Notes under the pieces: generated by a model
What the model saw: the letters and a program-made list of their open reading frames with translations, nothing else
The model's database searches: none
Told to the model about the DNA's origin: nothing
In this document: positions 7,965 through 15,578 of the stretch, one piece after another
Layout of the letters: the number at the start of each line of letters is the position of its first letter
How positions within the stretch are numbered: position 1 is the first letter of the stretch
Program-made: the position numbers and the translations under genes
Virus record (IMG/VR): IMGVR_UViG_3300044624_000287
Span: 1 to 49,019 of that record
Length of the DNA stretch: 49,019 bases
Strand: one strand, 5' to 3'
DNA from: a virus

Positions 7965-10093
7965 CTACCAACACCAGGGATTGCTGCAAAATTATTTGTC
8001 ACGGGAGCACCGTTCTCAAGTTGCGCACCGGGACTGGGGTTTGGTGGTGTACCACCTGCTTCGACTTGACCAGTTGCTTGGGCAAGCTGTTGCTGCTGAG
8101 CGAGTTGCGCGGCTTGCGCCTGCGCCATACGCTGCTTAATGATTTCCACTGGGGGAACAATCCGGTCAGGGTTCATATCCAGAGTCTTCGCGCCTTGGCG
8201 GAGCAACTCGGCAATACCTTCAATACCGATAATCTGCTGGGCAGCGGGGCTGGTCAATGCAATCTGCAAGAACTGGTTCTGGCGAACTTGCGCCTGCTCT
8301 TTGACGATCAGAGAAACCGCGCCGCGTGCGATGATGTTGACATCGCCCTTCAAGTCGGGATCAGTGCCGTAGCGCATGTTGTAATAATACAACCGGTCAA
8401 TAACAGGAGAGATAACATTGGTGTCAATATTGGCAACAACCTGTTTAATGGCTTTACCAGCATTGCTCATCAACATACTCATACCAGAAGCAGTACGACC
8501 TGCGCCACCTGCAGGACTGTCGCCAGTCATGTAACGTGGGATACCTGTGTACTCATCAGCCAAGACACTGAACTTCTCAAACACTGCCATGAGCTCTTGT
8601 GACAACGAGCTAGGCTGGAAGAACTGCATGGGAGGTGCAGAACCGTTGAGCGGATCAGAAGTAACCTGCCATACTTTCCATGGGTACATCTGTGTGATGT
8701 TCTCGCCCTGCGGCAAGCGGTCGATGTTGTAAACCACCTGAGGACCAGAGGCAATAGACATGTTGTTCACCAGTGCGCGTGCAGTGGCATTACAAACGTC
8801 CTGTGCGTCGCGGCAAAGGTCAGCTACAGAGTTACCCCAGTACGCACCGGGAACTTCTTCGTAGGAGGCTTTGTAGTAAGGACGACGGCCCAGTGGATCG
8901 GGATTGATAACTGCTTTGATAACCCAGTCAGCGATGATCCATGCTTCAACAGGATACTCTGCAAGGGGATCAGGTATTTCGTCTTTAGACATACCCCAGT
9001 CAAGCAACAACTGGCCTTGCACGCTACCCCAGAACTGCAGAGCGTCAATCAGTTTAGAAGGATTCTGCTGAACGCCCATTGTGGACTTACCTTCAGCAGC
9101 GGCCTTGTTCATATCAACGTAAATCCAGTCACGCAGACCGCCTTTACCATATAACTCAAGCACCGCACGAATAGCACCTTCGCTGTAACCTTCAACGCCA
9201 ATCATGGCTTGCAAGTCAGCACGAGAAAGTTTATGCCGCTCAATCAAATCACCCTGATTAACATCCGACGCATCAGCAGATGGATAGATGTTGAATGGAT
9301 CAACACGCTCCCACTCCATCACCAATTCTTCTTGCTGATCTAACGTATATTGTCCGTCTGGAGTTGGAATCCATTTCAGTTTCGGACGCTTACGAATGAT
9401 GGGACCTTTGATGAACGCTGATGGAAACGTTGTAATATCATCAAGAAATTCTGAAAACGCTTTAGACCAATTGCCTTCTTGCAACTGATCTTCCATCTTT
9501 ACTTCCATGCGCTCTGCTGTGCGCTTGGCTAAGTCCTGCAGATGAGACAGTGCCATGTCTTTCATCTCGAGCAAACGCTCACGCACCTGCTGATCTGTCG
9601 GTGGCGTGCCGTTCATATACAACGCTTCGACTTCTGCCTGCGCTTGAGCCATGATGCCCTCTACCTCGTTAGGAGGTAAATCAGGCAGTGCTGTGGGAGT
9701 AATGGTCCAAGGCTTGTCGTCTGACGCTGTTACCAATGTATCTCGTAGCCAGCTCGATGCCGCACGGCATTTGTTCGATGTGATCATCATGTAGATGGTC
9801 GAACTACCCTGCTCACGCAGCTGAGCTAACTTATCAGGATCGTATTCACCGCGACGTGCCCGCACTGACTTGAGCATCTTAATCTCAGAGGTCATCTGCT
9901 TGGCCATCATAGATGACATCCACTGCTTACGGATATAACCGTTTAACGCTTGTACAACAGGCTGTGAATTGGCTTGCTGTGCATTAGCACGTTCTTCTGC
10001 CATCGCTTTGAGCGATTTAATAGTGACAAGGCCACCGCCCGCCGAGATAGTCCCCGGTGCGGCAGAATTCGTCATGTTCAAGCCAAGTTGCAT
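7961..10093 (-). CDS. Portal protein
   Basis: A 710-residue protein, large as in short-tailed phages, directly after the large terminase. It begins MQLGLNMTNSAAPG; a second possible start is Met7. Landmarks include MTSNKCRAASSWLRDTL near residue 105, EWERVDPFNIYPSADASDVN near 262, a conserved YTGIPRYMTGDSPAGGAGRT near 520, and a long C-terminal helix ending in Gln/Ala repeats. Twelve copies form the vertex channel through which DNA is packed and ejected. The C-terminal AQAAQLAQQQQLAQ stretch is probably the barrel or a coiled coil. An AAGGT site precedes the ATG. Confidence 0.9.
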   Translation of the reverse strand: MQLGLNMTNSAAPGTISAGGGLVTIKSLKAMAEERANAQQANSQPVVQALNGYIRKQWMSSMMAKQMTSEIKMLKSVRARRGEYDPDKLAQLREQGSSTIYMMITSNKCRAASSWLRDTLVTASDDKPWTITPTALPDLPPNEVEGIMAQAQAEVEALYMNGTPPTDQQVRERLLEMKDMALSHLQDLAKRTAERMEVKMEDQLQEGNWSKAFSEFLDDITTFPSAFIKGPIIRKRPKLKWIPTPDGQYTLDQQEELVMEWERVDPFNIYPSADASDVNQGDLIERHKLSRADLQAMIGVEGYSEGAIRAVLELYGKGGLRDWIYVDMNKAAAEGKSTMGVQQNPSKLIDALQFWGSVQGQLLLDWGMSKDEIPDPLAEYPVEAWIIADWVIKAVINPDPLGRRPYYKASYEEVPGAYWGNSVADLCRDAQDVCNATARALVNNMSIASGPQVVYNIDRLPQGENITQMYPWKVWQVTSDPLNGSAPPMQFFQPSSLSQELMAVFEKFSVLADEYTGIPRYMTGDSPAGGAGRTASGMSMLMSNAGKAIKQVVANIDTNVISPVIDRLYYYNMRYGTDPDLKGDVNIIARGAVSLIVKEQAQVRQNQFLQIALTSPAAQQIIGIEGIAELLRQGAKTLDMNPDRIVPPVEIIKQRMAQAQAAQLAQQQQLAQATGQVEAGGTPPNPSPGAQLENGAPVTNNFAAIPGVGS

Positions 10094-10123
10094 AGTGCTA
10101 CCTTACCAATATTTTGGGATGTG

Positions 10124-11524
10124 TCAAGTCCACGCGTAATCGACGCGTTTAACTTCAACGGCTTTTCTCTGCCACGTATCCCCGGTTACGTTTCCATCCG
10201 CATGTAAACATGCATACTGATGCGCATCAGCAATGTGGGAATGCGAGTTTTTCTCGGGCTTATCATCAGCCTCGCCGTTCTGCCTGATTTTATACCTATA
10301 TCCGCCCCGAAGGGAAGCAATTAAATTTGTACAACACGGATCAATTAGATGACCTGGTTTGCCATCTACCGTACGTGTGAGCATCTTATCGACTGCATTG
10401 ATACGTGCAACAACACTGTTGGATTTAGCCGATATGACTCTAAATCCCTCTTGACGCAAGATATCAAACACTGATCTCTCGTCTGTCTGCGCTCTCTGCT
10501 GCCCAGCCGGGTCGCCAATAATCAGCACATTCATACCAGCAAATCTATTTGCCAACAGCGGTTTGAGCTTCTCACGGCAGAACCGAAGTGTCCCCATACC
10601 GTCCGATACTAGGTCTGCAAACGTGAGCAATCTACCCTGCGCATCCACCTGATTGATCGTGCAAGCTGGGGTTAACCCGAAGTCCATACCAATGATAAGC
10701 GGATGGGTCTGTAATTTAATGTGGTTAAGCGTCTGCTTGGCTACATGCGTCTCTTTGTTAAACGCTCTGAACACTGGCTGACCTGAGAGTGATTTACCAA
10801 ACTCGCCATGAACGTAGACGTCAATCCAGTCTTCTGACTTACCTTCGCACAAGTTCTCGTAGTATCCGTCCGGCAAAAACTGCACCCAGTCAGCTTCTTG
10901 AGACAGACCGGATGGCTGGATGGTCACGTGCATATTGTCTGGCGGCTCTGTCAAGAGTTTTTCCCAGAACGTATCACCATCGGGCGGATTGGTAGCACCC
11001 CATACTTTGTGAATTTGCTTGCCATCATCTGTGCAGGCACCCACACCGTTCATGGTTTTATCAGGGTATCTACCTAGACGACCAGTCAGCGCGTTGTAAA
11101 TATCGGGATTAATCTCACGAAACTCGTCCATTACGCCAAATGTCAGCTGCAATGACAACAGACGTCTAACGTCATTGGCATCATCAAGTCCACGAAACAG
11201 AATCTCGCACTCAACGTCGTCAAACTTAAGCAAAAATTTACTGTTGGTTTTTTCCAACAGACCAGCTTCACCGTCTGGAAACCACTTCAAAAAGTCTGGA
11301 ATTGTCGTGTCCCAGAGCATCTGACGGGTGTTACGAATCACAGCACATCGGCTGCGCCTGATTCCATCGGGGGACGCTTTAATCCGTTTTGCCTCGTAAC
11401 CAATCTTGATAAGGCTTGCTGTTGTCTTAGTAGAACCCACAGGCCCTACGATGAAGTTAGCAAACTTGTCCGCCGATAAAAACGGAACTACTGATACCGG
11501 CGGTGTATATACAAGATTAGCCAT
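10124..11524 (-). CDS. terL: Terminase large subunit
   Basis: A 466-residue DNA-packaging motor. Residues 27-35 (GPVGSTKTT) form a variant Walker A, VMDE at 131-134 is Walker B, and GATNP near 176-180 is the coupling motif. The nuclease domain shows acidic residues in IIGMDFG (D281), IIGDPAG (D338) and HIADAHQYA (D433), as expected for the RNase H-like fold that cuts concatemers. The length is normal for short-tailed phages. The start overlaps the small-subunit stop by 8 bases. The TGA stop lies within a TTGACA sequence that could act as a weak promoter for the portal gene. Confidence 0.95.
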   Translation of the reverse strand: MANLVYTPPVSVVPFLSADKFANFIVGPVGSTKTTASLIKIGYEAKRIKASPDGIRRSRCAVIRNTRQMLWDTTIPDFLKWFPDGEAGLLEKTNSKFLLKFDDVECEILFRGLDDANDVRRLLSLQLTFGVMDEFREINPDIYNALTGRLGRYPDKTMNGVGACTDDGKQIHKVWGATNPPDGDTFWEKLLTEPPDNMHVTIQPSGLSQEADWVQFLPDGYYENLCEGKSEDWIDVYVHGEFGKSLSGQPVFRAFNKETHVAKQTLNHIKLQTHPLIIGMDFGLTPACTINQVDAQGRLLTFADLVSDGMGTLRFCREKLKPLLANRFAGMNVLIIGDPAGQQRAQTDERSVFDILRQEGFRVISAKSNSVVARINAVDKMLTRTVDGKPGHLIDPCCTNLIASLRGGYRYKIRQNGEADDKPEKNSHSHIADAHQYACLHADGNVTGDTWQRKAVEVKRVDYAWT

Positions 11525-12002
11525 CTATTGTCACAGGTGTGGGTTGTTGATTTGGAAAGTTAATCGTGATACTGAACTTCGGTGCAGCATTCGTAGCTAC
11601 TTCCGCTTGCTTCTTATCAGGTTTGAGCCCAGCCACGTCTACCAAAGAATTGAAGACGCTCATCTTTTGCAAGATCGTACTGTCGTTTGATATAGCCTGC
11701 TTGAACATCTGACTCATCATCTCGTCGGCCATTAGACCTGCTTTGAGACGAAATGTTATTCCGTTCCTCGCAAATTCCGCACGCTGCGTTTGTACTGCGG
11801 TGATGAATGGGTCCCACTGTGATAAACGCTCCCACTTATCGCCTTCAAAACCAAACCTGGCTGCGATCACCACTGGGTCTTCTAATCCTGCAGCGCACTC
11901 CCAGACTAGCTGGGGTGGGATATCTAAAGTGACATGAGGTTCTTCTGACGCTGGAGCCAACGCAAATTCTGAATGATTTTTGTGAATCAGATCACCATTC
12001 AT
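11517..12002 (-). CDS. Terminase small subunit (probable)
   Basis: A 161-residue protein immediately upstream of the large terminase and overlapping it by 8 bases. The middle (residues about 38-60, ECAAGLEDPVVIAARFGFEG) looks like the helix-turn-helix that small terminases use to recognise the packaging site. The rest is helical and could form the oligomeric ring, with a beta-rich tail (KFSITINFPNQQPTPVTIDG). The assignment depends mainly on position and size. Its ATG overlaps the stop of the ribbon-helix-helix gene (ATGA). Confidence 0.75.
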   Translation of the reverse strand: MNGDLIHKNHSEFALAPASEEPHVTLDIPPQLVWECAAGLEDPVVIAARFGFEGDKWERLSQWDPFITAVQTQRAEFARNGITFRLKAGLMADEMMSQMFKQAISNDSTILQKMSVFNSLVDVAGLKPDKKQAEVATNAAPKFSITINFPNQQPTPVTIDG

Positions 12003-12124
12003 TTTTTGATGTACTCCATCAATGCCATTCTGATTATCTCAGCCAACTTAATACCCGTGCGTGCTGACTCGGCCCGTAGGGCTTCCAACAGGGGCTCGGG
12101 TAAATGGAAATTGTAACGCTTCAC
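11999..12124 (-). CDS. Mini ribbon-helix-helix (CopG/Arc-type) DNA-binding protein
   Basis: A 41-residue protein with a GTG start at 12124. The sequence KRYNFHLPEPLLEALRAESA is followed by TGIKLAEIIRMALMEYIKK. The pattern of a short beta strand, a helix, a turn (TGIKLAE) and a second helix is that of CopG/Arc repressors, which bind DNA as dimers. It is coupled to both neighbours: the GTG overlaps the upstream stop (GTGA) and its TGA overlaps the small-terminase ATG (ATGA). It could autoregulate the late promoter 180 bases upstream or help recognise the packaging site. Confidence 0.7.
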   Translation of the reverse strand: MKRYNFHLPEPLLEALRAESARTGIKLAEIIRMALMEYIKK

Positions 12125-12273
12125 TTCTTCTTAGCCGTCTTAGCGGACTTGATGAAGTCCATCTTGCTAGGGGCACCTTTGTCACCGGGCTTTCTCATTT
12201 TTTCTTTTGAACCAGCGGCTATGCGCTCTTTCTTTGCGTTGATGTTTGCATAGAGTCCGGGTTTAGTAGCCAT
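12121..12273 (-). CDS. Short basic protein, first gene of late operon
   Basis: A 50-residue, Lys/Ala/Gly-rich basic protein starting MATKPGLYANINAKKERIAA and ending SAKTAKKK. Short proteins of this type, with the MATKPGLYANI start, are common in tailed phages; their function is not known to me. GGAG precedes the ATG. It is the first gene after the strong promoter at 12307-12334, with a leader of roughly 30 bases. Its TGA overlaps the GTG of the ribbon-helix-helix gene. Confidence 0.75.
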   Translation of the reverse strand: MATKPGLYANINAKKERIAAGSKEKMRKPGDKGAPSKMDFIKSAKTAKKK

Positions 12274-12306
12274 GTCATTCTCCAATGAGGGTTGATGTTG
12301 GTGTGT

Positions 12307-12334
12307 ATGTTATGTGGGTTTTTAAATTTGTCAA
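12307..12334 (-). promoter_or_regulatory. Late-operon promoter, TTGACA-N16-TAACAT
   Basis: On the minus strand, CACTTGACA (-35 TTGACA, 12334-12329) is followed after 16 bases by TAACAT (12312-12307) and then ACACACCA. The same composite, including the flanks CAC before and ACACACCA after, is at 24555-24593 on the plus strand. It lies about 34 bases ahead of the first late gene and is the best candidate for the main packaging/structural promoter. Confidence 0.75.
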
Positions 12335-12915
12335 GTGCAGTAATGGGTAAGAAGCTCGCCTGCCAATTCGTTGAACCCTAATTTGAAAACCAGAAAAAAT
12401 TAGATTCTTCGTTCCCATTGCGCTGGTTTAACAACTGCACGCTTTGATTGTAGAGTGGAAAAGGTGTGGCTAACGTGTGTATGTATAGAAAAATGGGACT
12501 TGTTGTATGAGCAATAGGTAAATATAGGGCCCCCGTCCCGATCCATTTGGTCCACCCCTCCCCCCTCACCCGCCTTGTCGGGTCAAAACCTATGGTGTAG
12601 GGCATCGTATCCCTCAACTCCACGCTCTTTAAAAAGCAATATCGGTTCAATGTGTCGCTGACTTCGCGGTTCATGCTCTCAGAGTATCGGGCTCAAGTAT
12701 GCGGACAAACACATCGCATCGGTATGGATGTTTGATCATTAAAAATTTAATAGCGTTTTCGCGGTTTGGGTGAAGTAACCGCGCGGTGAATCCGTCTCTT
12801 TAACCTAAACCGCAAGGCATGGTTTAAACACGCAAAGCAACCCGTGGGAGACGGTTTTATGGAGTGCATTACATGGTGTAGTGTATTCCTCGAAACTAAC
12901 TTATTGGAGAAATCT
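12335..12915. promoter_or_regulatory. Divergent intergenic control region
   Basis: No convincing gene lies here; the frames present have no ribosome-binding site and poor composition. The region separates the leftward late operon from the rightward early operon. It holds a pyrimidine-rich tract on the plus strand (about 12530-12570), an AT palindrome ATTAAA-AA-TTTAAT (12738-12751), a hairpin CGCGGTT/AACCGCG (12760-12783) and a hairpin TAAACC/GGTTTA (12806-12826). A weak rightward promoter candidate, TTGTTG-N17-TATAGG, lies near 12498-12526. An operator or replication function is possible. Confidence 0.55.
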
Positions 12916-13320
12916 ATGTCCACCGAAATCGCAATCATTGACTCATCTGCTTCATTCACAATGTCTGTGAAAAAGCCTGAAAAGACTGGCTCACTGGCTC
13001 GTGCGATTGCCTTCGCTGACTCTGCTTCACGCAAGGGTTTGGCTAACGCAATCTACACTAAGCAATTGATCAATGGTCAATTCCGCCCCTTGGCTCGTGA
13101 CATTATCGACACACTGGTTCCCAAATCAGCGCAACCTTATGTCATGGGTTTAGTGCCCGCAAGTGGCCCAATGAATCGTGCAAACCTGATCAGCTTGTGC
13201 TCTGCTGTTAAATCTGCAGTTGACCTCAAAGGCAAGGAACTCAAAGGTCAAAAGGCTTTCATGTTCAACTTGGTTGAGCGCATCATTTACTCTAGCGAAG
13301 CTGACATCATTGAGCAGTAA
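12916..13320 (+). CDS. First early gene, unknown function
   Basis: A 134-residue soluble protein. The ATG at 12916 is chosen because TTGGAG lies 7 bases upstream; the longer frame from 12844 lacks a good ribosome-binding site and would extend into the hairpin region. The sequence MSTEIAIIDSSASFTMSVKK is followed by a helical part (ARAIAFADSASRKGLANAI) and a Lys-rich end. Being first in the early block, it may be a host-takeover or regulatory protein. No recognised family. Confidence 0.7.
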   Translation: MSTEIAIIDSSASFTMSVKKPEKTGSLARAIAFADSASRKGLANAIYTKQLINGQFRPLARDIIDTLVPKSAQPYVMGLVPASGPMNRANLISLCSAVKSAVDLKGKELKGQKAFMFNLVERIIYSSEADIIEQ

Positions 13321-13321
13321 T

Positions 13322-13534
13322 ATGACTACACACATCTTGCCACGCGGTGTCCACATCGCTCCAATGCCTAGGCTCCGTGATGGTGAGGTTGGTCGCAAGG
13401 TTCAAGGCGGTTTACCGCCTGAGCCGTATCGTTCAGCCAACTGTCGCCTCACTGCCATGCACTCACGCAACCCAACGCGGTTGACCAAGTATCACAAATC
13501 CACACACGCAACCATAACTTATCGTGTGAAATGA
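13322..13534 (+). CDS. Small basic protein
   Basis: A 70-residue basic protein starting at the ATG two bases after the preceding stop (TAATATG), MTTHILPRGVHIAPMPRLRD. It is rich in Arg, His and Pro, with MHSRNPTRLTKYHKSTH near the end. No membrane segment or known motif is seen. A longer in-frame extension from 13220 would overlap the first gene by 100 bases and is unlikely. Directly after its stop comes the long inverted repeat of the AATATTCC cluster. Confidence 0.55.
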   Translation: MTTHILPRGVHIAPMPRLRDGEVGRKVQGGLPPEPYRSANCRLTAMHSRNPTRLTKYHKSTHATITYRVK

Positions 13535-13875
13535 ATATTCCGTGTGGTTGCCACGGAATATTGTCTGGAAAATTCATAAGTTGTTGATTTCATTGAGCAA
13601 TCTTAATTGAATTTTCAAATTTTCAAATATTCCATATAAATAATGCACACACACGCGAGCACGTGTTCATGTGTATCAATGTGTCTAATGATCTCATTAC
13701 ACATACATCTCATAAAACCTGTCTGACCCTCAGACTTTCACGGAATATTTGAATATTCTACCTGTATATCCATACAGCACCCGAAATACGTGTCAACCAC
13801 ACAGACTCGTAGGTAAGGAACCACTAACATGAATATTCCACGACACCTGCACATTGGAATATTGTCGGAATATTC
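13533..13875. repeat. AATATTCC iteron-like cluster (candidate origin or operator)
   Basis: Eight copies of AATATTCC or its complement GGAATATT occur in 343 bases: 13534-13541, 13555-13562, 13626-13633, 13742-13749, 13751-13758 (GAATATTC form), 13832-13839, 13856-13863 and 13867-13875. The first two are arms of an 11-bp perfect inverted repeat, AATATTCCGTG/CACGGAATATT with a 7-base loop (13534-13562). A second inverted repeat, TAATGA-tc-TCATTA with outer TGTG/CACA, lies at 13680-13703. An AT-rich stretch follows the first repeat (about 13563-13640). Iterons, palindrome and AT-rich DNA together resemble a replication origin or a multi-site operator. Confidence 0.75.
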
Positions 13876-13912
13876 ACCACCACTAGGGATACTTGACTAT
13901 CAGAAGTGGTAA
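13829..13912 (+). CDS. Possible 27-codon peptide inside the motif cluster
   Basis: An ATG at 13829 opens a 27-codon frame (MNIPRHLHIGILSEYSPPLG...) ending at TAA 13912. AAGGAA lies 9-14 bases before the ATG. Three of the AATATTCC-type motifs lie within it, so it may simply be regulatory DNA that happens to be open. Alternatively it could be a leader peptide. The evidence is only the ribosome-binding site and the frame. Confidence 0.25.
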   Translation: MNIPRHLHIGILSEYSPPLGILDYQKW

Positions 13913-13954
13913 CAACAACTCACTTATTCAACCAAAACACGGAGCACACCTATC

Positions 13955-14134
13955 ATGGCACACACGCACCTGATGTACTTGCACTTGGATTCCCTCATCG
14001 TTGAACCATCGTACACCGATGCACTTGACGACACACCTTACGTCTTTGAATTCAACGGGACTGACAACCCCATGGATGCTGACGACCCTGAGACCGCACT
14101 TCGCCACTATTACAAACAAGTTAGGGGTAACTAA
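13955..14134 (+). CDS. Small acidic protein
   Basis: A 59-residue acidic protein, MAHTHLMYLHLDSLIVEPSY, with DDTPYVFEFNGTDNPMDADD in the middle and ALRHYYKQVRGN at the end. CGGAG lies about 11 bases before the ATG. It begins a chain of tightly packed small genes (13955-15865). No known family. The opposite-strand frame over the same DNA lacks a ribosome-binding site and runs against the operon. Confidence 0.6.
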   Translation: MAHTHLMYLHLDSLIVEPSYTDALDDTPYVFEFNGTDNPMDADDPETALRHYYKQVRGN

Positions 14135-14135
14135 C

Positions 14136-14300
14136 ATGCAATCCATTCTGTACGCCATTGGCTTCACTGCAGGCTTCTTTGTATGCGCATTCTTTGGTTG
14201 GTCTGACACATCCACACCACTGAATAACTTAATGCTCATGTTCTCAGGCTTCTGTCTGGGCGGCATGGCTGTATGTGTATTCGAGAACTGGGATAACTGA
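14136..14300 (+). CDS. Small two-helix membrane protein
   Basis: A 54-residue protein starting MQSILYAIGFTAGFFVCAFF, with a second hydrophobic segment MLMFSGFCLGGMAVCVF. It is predicted to span the membrane twice with a short polar loop. It begins one base after the preceding stop and its TGA overlaps the next ATG (TGATG). Early small membrane proteins of phages often affect host envelope or superinfection; here the role is unknown. Confidence 0.6.
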   Translation: MQSILYAIGFTAGFFVCAFFGWSDTSTPLNNLMLMFSGFCLGGMAVCVFENWDN

Positions 14301-14518
14301 TGAATGAAGAACATCTGCCCATATGTACCTGTTGCTATGCAGTCAGGGTAGAGCCACACCGAGCAAAGAATCCACGGCCTACCTGTATGGCATGTGGAGA
14401 GAAGCTCGCCAAAGAACGCAAGCACACCATCGTGCCCATGCCCAAATCAAACTACATCGTGGTGACTGACATGTCGCTACTGGTCAACCTTAACTCAAGC
14501 CACAAAGGAGGCAAATAA
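14300..14518 (+). CDS. Small zinc-ribbon protein
   Basis: A 72-residue protein with two CxxC knuckles: C9-T-C-C12 and C29-M-A-C32, separated by a basic stretch (RVEPHRAKNPRPT). This is a treble-clef or zinc-ribbon pattern. The C-terminal half is mixed (KHTIVPMPKSNYIVVTDMS). Its start overlaps the previous stop and its stop overlaps the next ATG (TAATG), which suggests coupling. A nucleic-acid- or protein-binding adapter is inferred. Confidence 0.65.
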   Translation: MNEEHLPICTCCYAVRVEPHRAKNPRPTCMACGEKLAKERKHTIVPMPKSNYIVVTDMSLLVNLNSSHKGGK

Positions 14519-14775
14519 TGCAAACATGGGAAGAATTCAATCGAATGAGCATGTCCGATAACTTCTACGGATGTGTTGGGCCTGATGGGTTGTGGTTCGA
14601 CTCTGGCATGACATACACAACTGCAGTAACCCACTGCTGTTATCGCGAAGGGAAGTTCGATCTGTCAACAAAGGGCGAAGCTTTGTGGATGAATGACGAA
14701 GGGGCAAAGCTTGGGTACTCTGTTATCCATTCATCAATGATTAAACAGATGTATGAGAAGGGGCTAATCAAATGA
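14518..14775 (+). CDS. Unknown small protein
   Basis: An 85-residue protein starting MQTWEEFNRMSMSDNFYGCV. GGAGG precedes the ATG at 14518, which overlaps the previous stop. It is aromatic-rich (W, Y, F) with a Cys-Cys pair (THCCYREG) and has a compact alpha/beta look. The stop overlaps the start of the next gene (ATGA). No family is recognised. Confidence 0.6.
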   Translation: MQTWEEFNRMSMSDNFYGCVGPDGLWFDSGMTYTTAVTHCCYREGKFDLSTKGEALWMNDEGAKLGYSVIHSSMIKQMYEKGLIK

Positions 14776-15023
14776 AAGTGCGTAAGAACAAACACAAGAT
14801 ACTCGAGCGCATGGCAAACCCACCTTGGTGTAGCTCAAATACCATGTGGTTTATGCGTCACATAAAACCATGCAGAACTTATGAGAAGGGTTGCCCTGAT
14901 TGTGATGCTGTCATGTTCCGCAAAGAACATGGGCGGTTTCCATACTCGCAAGATGAATGGTTTGCCTACTGTACGAAGGATATTAAATTCAAGGAGGACA
15001 CATGTGGAATTATCGAATCGTGA
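14772..15023 (+). CDS. Small cysteine-rich basic protein
   Basis: An 83-residue basic protein, MKVRKNKHKILERMANPPWC, with cysteines in KPCRTYEKGCPDCDAV and near the C-terminus (YCTKD, DTCG). The arrangement C-x6-C-x2-C could bind zinc. Its last 22 bases overlap the next gene, whose AAGGAGG ribosome-binding site lies inside this coding region. Function unknown. Confidence 0.55.
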   Translation: MKVRKNKHKILERMANPPWCSSNTMWFMRHIKPCRTYEKGCPDCDAVMFRKEHGRFPYSQDEWFAYCTKDIKFKEDTCGIIES

Positions 15024-15226
15024 ATGTTAAATCTGAGAATGGCGGTGACGATTGGTACTGCCTGCAAGAGGTCTATTACAACGAAGAAGGCAAGCCCTAT
15101 GGGTTTTGCAATCCATGCATGGGTTCTGAGACATACGAAACCATGCAAGGCGTATTAAAGATGATGCAGGAGGCAACTGTTCTACCGCCACTGCAAGAGG
15201 AAGATATCAATGCTAATGCAGGATGA
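15002..15226 (+). CDS. Unknown small protein
   Basis: A 74-residue acidic protein, MWNYRIVNVKSENGGDDWYC, with a beta-strand-rich first half and a helical end (YETMQGVLKMMQEAT). A near-perfect AAGGAGG site about 6 bases before the ATG supports this start despite the 22-base overlap with the preceding gene. No recognised family. Confidence 0.65.
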   Translation: MWNYRIVNVKSENGGDDWYCLQEVYYNEEGKPYGFCNPCMGSETYETMQGVLKMMQEATVLPPLQEEDINANAG

Positions 15227-15305
15227 ATGCGAAGGCTATGAAATACAACGGCTGAGCAAATGGTTTGCCAGTCGTATCGACGCAAGACACACACTAAGGA
15301 CTAAC

Positions 15306-15578
15306 ATGACCACACTCACATCACTTACATACAGTTTCTACTCAGATCCAGGACACGGCTGGTTACATGTCAAGCTAGACGAGCTTGTAGAACTTGGCAT
15401 CCAAGATAAAATCAGTCACTACTCTTATATAAGAGGCAACGATGTATACCTAGAGGAAGACTGCGACATGTCAACCTTCATGAACGCCATGGAAGCCAAA
15501 GGCGTACAGATAAAACTAGCGTACATCAACGAGCGTGAGAGAGACTCATTCATTAGGACATTGCGAAAGTACCCATGA
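15306..15578 (+). CDS. Unknown small alpha/beta protein
   Basis: A 90-residue protein, MTTLTSLTYSFYSDPGHGWL, containing VKLDELVELGIQDKISHYSY, an acidic segment (VYLEEDCDMSTF), then KLAYINERERDSFIRTLRKY. The ATG at 15306 is chosen because AAGGA lies about 8 bases upstream; a longer frame opens at 15210 but has no good site and overlaps the previous gene. Its TGA overlaps the next ATG. Function unknown. Confidence 0.65.
   Translation: MTTLTSLTYSFYSDPGHGWLHVKLDELVELGIQDKISHYSYIRGNDVYLEEDCDMSTFMNAMEAKGVQIKLAYINERERDSFIRTLRKYP

Noticed and set aside
10100-10127. TTGACA-N16-TAAGGT as a portal-gene promoter
   Set aside because: The -10 match is poor (3 of 6) and the TAAGGT is also the ribosome-binding site; kept only as a weak echo of the shared promoter.
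12378-12674. 98-codon minus-strand frame in the divergent region
   Set aside because: No ribosome-binding site, odd composition, and it would fill a promoter/palindrome region.
12844-12915. Upstream extension of the first early gene to ATG 12844
   Set aside because: TTGGAG before ATG 12916 is better and the extension is Cys/Trp-rich and unlike the rest.
13928-14425. 165-codon minus-strand frame
   Set aside because: Antisense to well-spaced small early genes, no start signal.
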